Shown here: positions 5,813 to 13,327 of the stretch, piece after piece
How positions within the stretch are numbered: position 1 is the stretch's first letter
Layout: each line of letters opens with the position of its first letter
IMG/VR virus record: IMGVR_UViG_3300034374_005365
Span: 1 to 25,762 of that record
Length of the DNA: 25,762 nt
Source: a virus
Reading direction: 5' to 3' (one strand)
Translations under genes and position numbers: made by a program
Notes under the pieces: generated by a model
Database searches by the model: none
Told to the model about the DNA's origin: nothing
Seen by the model: the letters and a program-made list of their open reading frames with translations, nothing else

Positions 5813-8521
5813 ATGGCTAGTACATATGTAAATGACCTAAGATTAGAAGAAATCGCTACGGGCGAGCAATCTGGTACTTGGGGCGACACAACAAACACAA
5901 ATTTAGAATTAATTGCGGAAGCGTTCTCTTTTGGCACAGAAGCCATAACAACAAACGCCGACACGCACACAACTACGATTGCGGATGGGGCCACTGATCC
6001 CGGACGCTCAATGTTCTTGAAGTACACTGGTACGTTGGACTCTGCCTGTACAATTACAATTGCACCTAACACGGTTAGCAAGTTGTGGTTTATTGAGAAC
6101 GGAACCTCTGGTTCACAGAACATCCTTATATCCCAAGGGTCTGGGGCTAACATTACAATCCCACCGGGCGACACTAAAGCCATCTATTCAGATGGCGCTG
6201 GTTCTGGCGCGGCAATGGTTGATGCTTTTGCCTCTTTGTCTGTTGTTGATCTCAAGGTTCAAGACGATCTGACGGTTACGGATGATGTGGCGATTGGCGG
6301 ATTAGCCACAATCGGTGAAACCCTTGCTGTAACAGGCGTAGTCACAGCCAACGCTGGTGTGGTTGTAGATAATATTACAATAGATGGTCAAGAAATTGAC
6401 GTAAGTTCTGGCGATTTAACCCTAGACGTTGCAGGGGATATTTTACTTAATGCTGACGGTGGAGATATTTTCTTAGCCGATGACTCTGTAACTTTTGGTA
6501 AACTAAAAAACTCTTCTTCTCATTTCTTTATTCAAAGTTTAGTTGCTGACAAAGATATTCTAATAATTGGTAATGATGGTGGCAGTGAGGTGACTGCGGT
6601 AGAGTTTGATATGTCTGACGCTGGTACAGCTATTTTTAATCACGACATAAAACTTTCTGACAACAGCAGGATCATTTTTGGTGGTGGTTCCGATTTAGCT
6701 ATATATTCAAATGGTACAGACGGAAGGATGGAAGCACCTAACGGCGACCTAGTGGTTGATGTAGCTGGCGATATCGTCCTTGATGTTGATGGTGCAAATG
6801 TATTCTTAAAAGATGGTGGCTCAGAGTATGTTAGATTTACGCAAGTCAGTGGTGGTTTGCGTATTCAAACAGTTGCTCAAGATGCTGATATTGTTTTTCG
6901 AGGCAATGATAATGGTGGTGATGTAGACGCCCTCACCCTTGATATGAGTGACGCTGGTTCTGCTATATTTAACAATGCTATATATTTAAATGCTGACCTG
7001 ATTCACACAGGGGATACTGATACACAATTTCAGTTCTCAAACGCAAATGAAATGAGACTTATTGCAGGTAATGTAGAAACATTTAAAACTACAGCTAGTG
7101 AAGTTTCAGTTAATGATCAATCCGCAGACGTAGACTTCCGTGTTGAAACTAATGCACAAGCGAATGCATTTGTTATAGATGGTGGTTCAGACACCATTAC
7201 AATGACTCAGCAAGTTGTTACTATGACGCACAGTGGCAATGGACCGCAATTAATCTTACAATCGACTGACACTGATAGTAGTGGTGGTCCTCAGTTAACT
7301 TTATTTCGTAACTCTTCTAGTCCTGCTGATAATGATAATGCAGGACGAATAGTTTTTAGTGCTGAAAATGATGCTGGAGAAGAAATTGATTATTCTAGAA
7401 TAATAACCTATATACCTGATGTTTCTAACGGCTCAGAAGATGGAGCATTTCAACATTATATATTTAAGGATGGGACATCCATACAGCGTTTAGAGCATTC
7501 TCCATCTGAAACGGTATTTAATCAAGATTCCGCAGACGTAGACTTCCGTGTTGAGAGTGACGGTGCAACTCATATGCTGATGGTGGATGCAGGGGCTAAT
7601 CTGGTCCTTGTTGGCGGTGGTACTAACACCTCTGGTGGGGCAAAGTTTAAAGTTGCTGAGTCTTCGCAGAATTGTGAGCTTTCGCTAAATGCCACATCTA
7701 GTGCAACTGATATTGTGAGCTATAACAGAAATAGCGGGGCTTATCATCCTCTTTTCTTATCCGCTTCAAATATAACTCTTGTTCCTACGGCTGGAAGTTC
7801 GGTGATTTTTAACGAAGCTAGTGTAGACGCTGACTTCCGTGTTGAGAGTGACGGCAACGCTAATTGTTTGTTCGTGGATGGTAGTAATAGCATAGTTCAT
7901 ATTGGGACAAGCGACCCAAGCGTTGCAGGAAACACTGGAAGTGCATCGGGAATTAACCTTGATAGCGGTGGCGGCATTGAGGCTGCCGCTTATCAAAAGG
8001 TCGTAGCTTATTTCAACCGCATGAATAATGATGGCACAATAGTCGATCTTAGACAAAACGGAACATCAGAAGGTAGTATATCGGTTTCTGGATCAACTGT
8101 TAGTTATAATGGTTTTGCTGGCCGACACGAAAGTTCTGGAATTGCTACAAATACAGCAGTCGGAACTGTTGTTAGCACTATAGATGAGTTGGATACATAT
8201 CCCGCAGACTCAACCAAAGCAGGTCAAACAAGAGCAGACCACGCAAAGGTAAAGGTTTCAGACTCTGTTGGCGATGCCCGTGTATATGGGGTTGTAGATG
8301 ACTTTGATGAAAACGATAAGTTGTTTGTTGTATCGGTGGGAATTGCATCTGTAAAAGTAACAGGTTCTTGTTCTGGTGGTGATCTTCTTGAGAGCAACGG
8401 CGATGGCACAGCTAAAGTACAATCAGATGACATCGTAAGAAGTAAAACAATCGGAAAAGTAACAATCGGCAATAGCAACACAGGCGTCAAACTTGTGTCT
8501 TGCGTTATGTATTGCGGATAA
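5813..8521 (+). CDS. Tail fibre protein
   Basis: This is a 902-residue protein with AAGGA at 5800-5804 before ATG 5813. The N-terminal 150 residues (LRLEEIATGEQSGTWGDTTN onward) look like a conserved virion-attachment region. Residues about 150-720 are a repetitive beta-rich shaft with units such as LTLDVAGDILLNADGGDIFL, paired DMSDAG-[TS]-AIFN motifs about 100 residues apart, and three DxDFRVE units. The last 120 residues (from around DELDTYPADSTKAGQTRADH) form a compact beta domain ending in VKLVSCVMYCG, probably the trimerising or receptor-facing tip. Such proteins recognise the host surface. The shaft DNA is visibly more AT-rich than the N-terminal part. It is followed by two small genes likely to help fibre assembly. 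The receptor cannot be predicted. Confidence 0.75.
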   Translation: MASTYVNDLRLEEIATGEQSGTWGDTTNTNLELIAEAFSFGTEAITTNADTHTTTIADGATDPGRSMFLKYTGTLDSACTITIAPNTVSKLWFIENGTSGSQNILISQGSGANITIPPGDTKAIYSDGAGSGAAMVDAFASLSVVDLKVQDDLTVTDDVAIGGLATIGETLAVTGVVTANAGVVVDNITIDGQEIDVSSGDLTLDVAGDILLNADGGDIFLADDSVTFGKLKNSSSHFFIQSLVADKDILIIGNDGGSEVTAVEFDMSDAGTAIFNHDIKLSDNSRIIFGGGSDLAIYSNGTDGRMEAPNGDLVVDVAGDIVLDVDGANVFLKDGGSEYVRFTQVSGGLRIQTVAQDADIVFRGNDNGGDVDALTLDMSDAGSAIFNNAIYLNADLIHTGDTDTQFQFSNANEMRLIAGNVETFKTTASEVSVNDQSADVDFRVETNAQANAFVIDGGSDTITMTQQVVTMTHSGNGPQLILQSTDTDSSGGPQLTLFRNSSSPADNDNAGRIVFSAENDAGEEIDYSRIITYIPDVSNGSEDGAFQHYIFKDGTSIQRLEHSPSETVFNQDSADVDFRVESDGATHMLMVDAGANLVLVGGGTNTSGGAKFKVAESSQNCELSLNATSSATDIVSYNRNSGAYHPLFLSASNITLVPTAGSSVIFNEASVDADFRVESDGNANCLFVDGSNSIVHIGTSDPSVAGNTGSASGINLDSGGGIEAAAYQKVVAYFNRMNNDGTIVDLRQNGTSEGSISVSGSTVSYNGFAGRHESSGIATNTAVGTVVSTIDELDTYPADSTKAGQTRADHAKVKVSDSVGDARVYGVVDDFDENDKLFVVSVGIASVKVTGSCSGGDLLESNGDGTAKVQSDDIVRSKTIGKVTIGNSNTGVKLVSCVMYCG
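7121..7854 (+). repeat. Interspersed repeat in the fibre shaft
   Basis: A 26-base string beginning tccgcagacgtagacttccg is exactly repeated at 7121-7146 and 7529-7554. A third related copy (gacttccgtgttgagagtga) lies at about 7832-7851. They encode ADVDFRVE[ST] units at the start of fibre shaft modules and could mediate recombination between modules. Confidence 0.7.
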
Positions 8522-8548
8522 CACATAGCCATAAAGGAGAAACAAACA

Positions 8549-8893
8549 ATGGCAATAACAACAACGTGGAGCGTCAACGACATGACGCATAAAGACTCAG
8601 ACGGGGGTGTATTCCTTGTCTACTGGTCGCTAACTGCACAAAGCGATGGAACCCCATCGTACTCAGCGCAAGAAGGTGGCAAGCTACGTTGCACTGCTGA
8701 CCCTTCTGCGTCAGATTACATTGCATATGCAAGCCTAAAAGAAAGCGATGTTCTTGGGTGGGTGTATGACAGCCTTAAGAAAGATGATGAAACTGCTGCT
8801 GAAGCTAAGAAACGTATTGAAGATGAACGCACAGCAAAAGTGCAAGGTCAAATAGATCGTGCTGCTGCTAATTCATCTGGAGTACCTTGGTAA
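8549..8893 (+). CDS. Small protein downstream of the fibre
   Basis: This 114-residue protein has a good ribosome binding site (AAGGAG at 8534-8539). It opens with a beta-rich part (MAITTTWSVNDMTHKDSDGG, then VFLVYWSLTA) and ends with a charged helix (DETAAEAKKRIEDERTAKVQ) and the short tail SSGVPW. I recall this family next to fibre genes in marine phages and cyanophages, with no assigned function. A fibre-associated or assembly role is inferred from its place directly after the fibre. Confidence 0.6.
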   Translation: MAITTTWSVNDMTHKDSDGGVFLVYWSLTAQSDGTPSYSAQEGGKLRCTADPSASDYIAYASLKESDVLGWVYDSLKKDDETAAEAKKRIEDERTAKVQGQIDRAAANSSGVPW

Positions 8894-8922
8894 TTTAACC
8901 CCAACCCCGAAAGGAGATCACA

Positions 8923-9153
8923 ATGGCTGAGAAAAAAACAAACACCATTACGATCAACGATAAATCTTACACTGAAGACCAACTAAATGACACCCAGAAG
9001 GTAATGGTGAACCACGTTGCTGACTTAGATAGGAAGATTGGCTCTGCTAATTTTAACATCGACCAGCTAAAAATGGGACGCATGGCGTTTATGAACGCGC
9101 TGACCGTTTCTTTATCAACTGAGCCAGAAGAAGAGACCGAAGTTATAAACTAG
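8923..9153 (+). CDS. Small coiled-coil protein
   Basis: This 76-residue protein follows a strong ribosome binding site (AAGGAGATCAC before ATG 8923). A short strand (TITINDKSYTEDQLND) is followed by a likely coiled-coil helix (VNHVADLDRKIGSANFNIDQ), then an acidic tail EEETEVIN. This layout matches small phage proteins with a beta hairpin and a long helix that are common in cyanophages and other marine phages (of the DUF6447 type, from memory). The function is unknown; it may be a fibre accessory protein or chaperone. Confidence 0.55.
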   Translation: MAEKKTNTITINDKSYTEDQLNDTQKVMVNHVADLDRKIGSANFNIDQLKMGRMAFMNALTVSLSTEPEEETEVIN

Positions 9154-9159
9154 GTGGAG
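9153..9159 (+). promoter_or_regulatory. Ribosome binding site selecting the 9167 start
   Basis: GGTGGAG begins in the previous stop codon and lies 7 bases before ATG 9167. A second ATG at 9163 is out of frame with the long protein and only 3 bases from the site, so 9167 is the functional start. Confidence 0.6.
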
Positions 9160-9166
9160 TAAATGA

Positions 9167-11092
9167 ATGCCTCTTACAAAGTTACAGTTTCGACCGGGTG
9201 TTAACCGAGAAACTACCTCGTATTCCAACGAAGGCGGGTGGTTCGACTGTGACAAAGTGAGGTTTCGATTTGGTACGCCTGAAAAAATTGGCGGATGGCA
9301 GAAGTTGTCCGCCAGTAGTTTTCTAGGAACGTGCCGGGCCCTTCATCCTTTTGTGGCTCTTGACGGCACAAATTATATTGGCGTAGGCACTAATTTAAAG
9401 TATTACATTGAAGAAGGCGGCGGTTTTAACGACATTACCCCCATACGTGCCACAACATCCGCGGGCGACGTAACGTTTGCCGCGACCAACGGCTCTTCTA
9501 TTTTAACCGTTACTGATTCAAGCAACGGTGCGGATGAAAACGACTTTGTTACTTTTTCGGGTGCTGCTTCTCTTGGTGGTGTGATAACTGCCGCGGTTCT
9601 TAACCAAGAATATCAAATTGTTACTATAATAAATGCAAACAGCTATACTATCGTGGCCCGAGAAGTGGGTTCTTTAGCTGAAATAACGGTTAACGGCGCT
9701 TACGCGGCAACCCCAATTGCAGCTAATGGTTCAGACACGGGCAATGGTGGTGGTTCGATAGTTGGGACCTACCAGATCAATGTTGGGTTGGACACGGCTG
9801 TTTTAGGAACGGGTTGGGGAGCGGGAGCATGGGCCCGCGGAACTTGGGGATCGGGAGCAAGTATAAGTGCTGCGGGTGACCGCCTTCGTATATGGAGCCA
9901 TGATAATTTTGGTGAGGACCTTATAATTAATGCGCGTAATGGCGGCATTTTCTACTGGGACAAATCAACTAACGCCTCTGCTTTCTTGCCAGCGGTAGCT
10001 ATTTCGGACTTAGCTGGAGCAGATTCCACTACACCAACAATTGCTAAACAGGTCTTAGTTTCTGACCGCGACAGGCATATTATTGCCTTTGGGTGTGATC
10101 CAGAAAACGATATTGGAACCCAAGACCCGCTTTTAATTAGGTTTTCGGACCAAGAAAACCCTTTGGTTTGGTCAGCGCAAGCTACTAATACCGCGGGTGA
10201 TTTACGGATTGGTTCTGGTTCTGAGATAATCACGGCAGTTGAGACAAGACAACAAATCTTAGTTTTTACTGATCGTTCTCTTCACGCAATGCAGTTTCTT
10301 GGACCGCCTTTTACTTTCGGCATAAACTTAATTTCTGAAAATGTTACAATTGCAAGTCCTTTGTCGGCTATTGCGGTTGACGATTCCGTATATTGGATGG
10401 GTCGTGAGGAGTTTTATGTTTACTCTGGACAGGTTCAGAAGCTTCCTTGTTCTGTTCGATCTTATGTTTTTAATGATTTTAACTTTTCACAAACTACTAA
10501 AGTAACCACGGGTGTTAACTCTAGCTACTCTGAAATCTGGTGGTTTTACCCTTCAGCCTCTTCTGATTCGATAGATAAATACGTGGTTTACAACTACTCT
10601 GAGCAGGCTTGGTACTATGGCAATCTTAATCGCACCGCATGGTTGGACCGCGGTATTAGCCAGTTTCCAATTGCAGCGTCAACCGACGGATTCTTGTATA
10701 ATCACGAGTTTGGTCAGGACGACGGCAGCGTAAGTCCGGCGGTATCTGTAGATTCTTACATCGAAAGCAGTCAGGTAACTATGGGCGCAGGGGACAACTT
10801 TGTTTCGTTAAGCCGATTAATTCCTGACGTTACTTTTGTAGGGTCAGACGCAGAAAACCCTTATGTTAATATGACCTTGGAAACTCGTAACTTTCCCGGC
10901 GTTGATTACACTATGACTTCTTCAAATCCGGTAACTCGTTCTGCAACGGTTCCGGTAGAGCAGTTTACCGATCAGATACACATACGACTAAGAGGCCGAT
11001 CTTTTGCTTTTAAGATTGCTTCGGACGCAACTGGCGTTGACTGGAGACTTGGCACCCCGCGAGTGGATGCTAGATCGGACGGGAGGCGTTAA
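9167..11092 (+). CDS. P22 gp10-like tail nozzle / DNA stabilisation protein
   Basis: This 641-residue protein has the typical opening (LQFRPGVNRETTSYSNEGGW, then CDKVRFRFGTPEKIGGWQKL) of phage stabilisation proteins such as P22 gp10. It continues with blade-like repeats (RLRIWSHDNFGEDLIINARN, IAKQVLVSDRDRHIIAFGCD, EIITAVETRQQILVFTDRSL) that suggest a beta-propeller. Residues about 95-195 form a Thr/Ala-rich insertion. In P22 this hexamer closes the channel below gp4 and carries the tail needle or fibres; T7 gp12 plays the matching role. The length is above P22 gp10 (about 470 residues), mostly because of the insertion. Together with the gp4-like gene it is the main argument for a podovirus-type tail. 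Confidence 0.75.
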   Translation: MPLTKLQFRPGVNRETTSYSNEGGWFDCDKVRFRFGTPEKIGGWQKLSASSFLGTCRALHPFVALDGTNYIGVGTNLKYYIEEGGGFNDITPIRATTSAGDVTFAATNGSSILTVTDSSNGADENDFVTFSGAASLGGVITAAVLNQEYQIVTIINANSYTIVAREVGSLAEITVNGAYAATPIAANGSDTGNGGGSIVGTYQINVGLDTAVLGTGWGAGAWARGTWGSGASISAAGDRLRIWSHDNFGEDLIINARNGGIFYWDKSTNASAFLPAVAISDLAGADSTTPTIAKQVLVSDRDRHIIAFGCDPENDIGTQDPLLIRFSDQENPLVWSAQATNTAGDLRIGSGSEIITAVETRQQILVFTDRSLHAMQFLGPPFTFGINLISENVTIASPLSAIAVDDSVYWMGREEFYVYSGQVQKLPCSVRSYVFNDFNFSQTTKVTTGVNSSYSEIWWFYPSASSDSIDKYVVYNYSEQAWYYGNLNRTAWLDRGISQFPIAASTDGFLYNHEFGQDDGSVSPAVSVDSYIESSQVTMGAGDNFVSLSRLIPDVTFVGSDAENPYVNMTLETRNFPGVDYTMTSSNPVTRSATVPVEQFTDQIHIRLRGRSFAFKIASDATGVDWRLGTPRVDARSDGRR

Positions 11093-11406
11093 TGTCAAGA
11101 AACTTAGTCCTACCGTTTTTTGCTGTACCTCCGAAGGAGTACAGTCAAGAGTATATGACTGAGATGGTAAGGTCTTTTTCGGTGTATCTGACTCAAATGC
11201 AGAACCCGGGAGAGGGTCGTCACACGGGTTTGAGCCTTACAAACTTGCAGACAGACGATCAGGGCTTGGCCCCGGGAGAATTGTTTAATTATAGAGACGC
11301 CTCTGGAATGATGGGGTTTGTTAAAATTGCCGAAGCGGACGCACCTAATTTAAGGGGCAACACTGCAACCGGCGGAGTAGGAACGGCAACGGTGGTTATA
11401 TCATGA
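11092..11406 (+). CDS. Small conserved virion-associated protein
   Basis: This 104-residue protein starts at a TAATG junction with the nozzle gene. The conserved-looking core is FAVPPKEYSQEYMTEMVRSF followed by VYLTQMQNPGEG and LTNLQTDDQGL. It ends in GGVGTATVVIS, close to the ending of the protein at 3569-3928. I recall this core from marine phages without an assigned role. It probably belongs to the tail because it is locked between the nozzle and internal protein genes. No catalytic motif is seen. Confidence 0.6.
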   Translation: MSRNLVLPFFAVPPKEYSQEYMTEMVRSFSVYLTQMQNPGEGRHTGLSLTNLQTDDQGLAPGELFNYRDASGMMGFVKIAEADAPNLRGNTATGGVGTATVVIS

Positions 11407-11636
11407 GTGACGAAACAATTATTGTTTTACCAGATGGCAGTAAGTGGAGACCTTCCACTAGCCGTGACGTAGTGAATTGTGCTACATGTGAAAATGAGAT
11501 AGACACTCCAGAAGAGATTGCTTCTTACCCTGACGGAAACTGTCCTAGTTGCGGTTCTTCATGGACTGGGAGCGAAAATAGAAGTACAATGGTTCAAGTA
11601 ACCATGCCCGACGGTATTATTGGTGGAGCAGGATAA
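11403..11636 (+). CDS. Zinc-ribbon mini-protein
   Basis: This 77-residue protein starts at an ATGA junction. It has two CxxC knuckles, Cys26/Cys29 (NCATCENE) and Cys47/Cys50 (NCPSCGSSW), 17 residues apart, a classic four-Cys zinc-ribbon arrangement. The flanks are short strands (IIVLPDGSKWRP; MVQVTMPDGIIGG). Zinc ribbons in phages often bind DNA or protein partners, including transcription regulators. Its place between nozzle and internal virion genes is unusual for a regulator and may point to a structural zinc protein. Metal binding is inferred from the Cys pattern. Confidence 0.65.
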   Translation: MSDETIIVLPDGSKWRPSTSRDVVNCATCENEIDTPEEIASYPDGNCPSCGSSWTGSENRSTMVQVTMPDGIIGGAG

Positions 11637-13327
11637 TGGCAAAAGCGGCTCAAGAAGATGAAACCTTAGAACTTCCCGAAGGCGGTATTGCTGCTTTTGT
11701 AATGTCTGATGAAGATGCGGACGAGATATACGGTCCTGACGAAGACGGTACGGAAGAGTTTGGTGACGACGGTATTGCTCAATTTCCAGCTTTAACTAAG
11801 AAGATGGCGGCTATGGGCCGCGAGGGCGATGATACGATAGCCCACGTTCAGACCGGTGAATTAATTATCCCCGCTGCATTTTTAGAAGCCAACCCAGAGA
11901 TGAAGGAAACGTTGTTTGCTTTTCTTGAAGGCCAAGGCGTTGAGGACCCGGAACAATATGTTGTGGGGTCTGACGAGAACAGCATTAATCCGGACACTGG
12001 CGCACCAGAATTTTTCTTTAAGTTTATTAAAAAGGCTATAAAGGGCGTCGTTAAGGGCGTCAAAAACGTTATTAAAGGCGTTGTAAAAGTTGTTAAGAAA
12101 ATTGCACCAATTGTTCTACCTATTGTTTTGGGAACATTTGGACCATTAGGAGCTATTTATGGTTCTGCGCTAGGTTCAGGGATTGGAACTTTAATATCTG
12201 GCGGTAGTTTAAAAGACGCTCTTAAAGCCGGTGTTATGACCGGACTTACTGGTGGTCTTATAAAGGGCGCTACTGGAATGCTACCGGGGGGACAAGGTTT
12301 CTTTAAAACTATTGGCAATGAGTTAGCTGCTCCCGGAGCAAGGTTTGCACAACTTGGACAAGGTATTTCAAATACTGCGGAAAATCTTTTTTCTGCGGGA
12401 ACACCAAACTCAGGTCCGGGAATGTTTAGTGACTTTAATCCAGCCGCCGCAGTAGAGGCTGGAAGGATGACCCCGGAAGCGGCTAAAGCGTTTGATATAG
12501 TTGAAACACCTAAGTTAGAACCTAAAACAACCTTATCAAGCACAGGGACAGAAGTTCCAGAAGTACGCGGTTTTGGAGAAAGCATTAAAGATGCGTTTAC
12601 TCCCGGCGGGAAAGGGTTTGGAGAGTCATTAGGTGACGCTTTCCTACCCAAAGGTCCGGCAGCGGCTGACTTTTTAGGGACCAATGTTGGTCCAGAAGCG
12701 GCAAAACTATTGGCTGAAAAAGCCGCGCCCGGTTTTCTAAGGTCTTATGCACCTATTGCTGCCGCAGGCACCTTGGTTGGCGGAGCTTTAGGGGCTTTTG
12801 AAGTCCCAGAGCAAGAAGACGCTGGCGTAATTGGACGAGACGAGGACGGCAATCCAATTACAGGGTCTACTTTGGTAGAAGACGATCCAAGTAAATATTT
12901 AATCTCAGACCTTGGGAACATTGTTTTGAACCCTGAAACAGGTCAATACGAAGCAAAAACCACTTACCGAGCGCCAGATATTCAAAGTTACGACGCTACT
13001 GCTTTCCAAATGTCTAATGAAAACCCCTTTGCTGGTGGTGAATCCGGCATAGGAGCAGTAAGCACGGCCACCGGACCTTTTGCTAGGCCCACTTTGGTAC
13101 AGAACGTAGCTGAAGGCGGACAAATATTTCCTCGACGCACTGGCGGTATAATGCCAAATGAGGGTGTTCCTAACCAAGACAGCGTTCGAGCAATGTTAAT
13201 GCCGGGTGAATTTGTTATGACTACCGACGCTGTTAAGGGTATGGGTAATGGTAACATGCAACAAGGTATTCAAAACATGTACTCGGTAATGAGTAACCTT
13301 GAGAACCGCGGAAGGCAGACAGCATAA
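11636..13327 (+). CDS. Membrane-active internal virion protein
   Basis: This is a 563-residue protein. Residues 1-60 are acidic (DEDADEIYGPDEDGTEEFGD). Residues 66-80 carry DTIAHVQTGELIIP. Residues 126-165 are a strongly amphipathic Lys/Val helix (IKKAIKGVVKGVKNVIKGVV) running into a hydrophobic segment (IAPIVLPIVLGTFGPLGAIY) and a glycine zipper to about residue 215. The C-terminus (516-535) has DSVRAMLMPGEFVMTTDAV, a motif also found in phage tape-measure proteins. This combination fits an internal protein that inserts into the host envelope during DNA ejection. It is coupled by TAATG junctions to both neighbours. A toxin- or tape-measure-like function cannot be excluded. The long minus-strand frames across it are shadows. 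Confidence 0.6.
   Translation: MAKAAQEDETLELPEGGIAAFVMSDEDADEIYGPDEDGTEEFGDDGIAQFPALTKKMAAMGREGDDTIAHVQTGELIIPAAFLEANPEMKETLFAFLEGQGVEDPEQYVVGSDENSINPDTGAPEFFFKFIKKAIKGVVKGVKNVIKGVVKVVKKIAPIVLPIVLGTFGPLGAIYGSALGSGIGTLISGGSLKDALKAGVMTGLTGGLIKGATGMLPGGQGFFKTIGNELAAPGARFAQLGQGISNTAENLFSAGTPNSGPGMFSDFNPAAAVEAGRMTPEAAKAFDIVETPKLEPKTTLSSTGTEVPEVRGFGESIKDAFTPGGKGFGESLGDAFLPKGPAAADFLGTNVGPEAAKLLAEKAAPGFLRSYAPIAAAGTLVGGALGAFEVPEQEDAGVIGRDEDGNPITGSTLVEDDPSKYLISDLGNIVLNPETGQYEAKTTYRAPDIQSYDATAFQMSNENPFAGGESGIGAVSTATGPFARPTLVQNVAEGGQIFPRRTGGIMPNEGVPNQDSVRAMLMPGEFVMTTDAVKGMGNGNMQQGIQNMYSVMSNLENRGRQTA

Noticed and set aside
7121-7854. Fibre repeats considered as a CRISPR-like array
   Set aside because: The repeats are in frame in a long coding region, spaced by about 300-400 bases, and encode fibre shaft units.
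12157-12684. 175-residue minus-strand open frame
   Set aside because: A long frame opposite Gly/Ala/Pro-rich coding sequence, with no ribosome binding site or recognisable domain. It is a codon-usage shadow.
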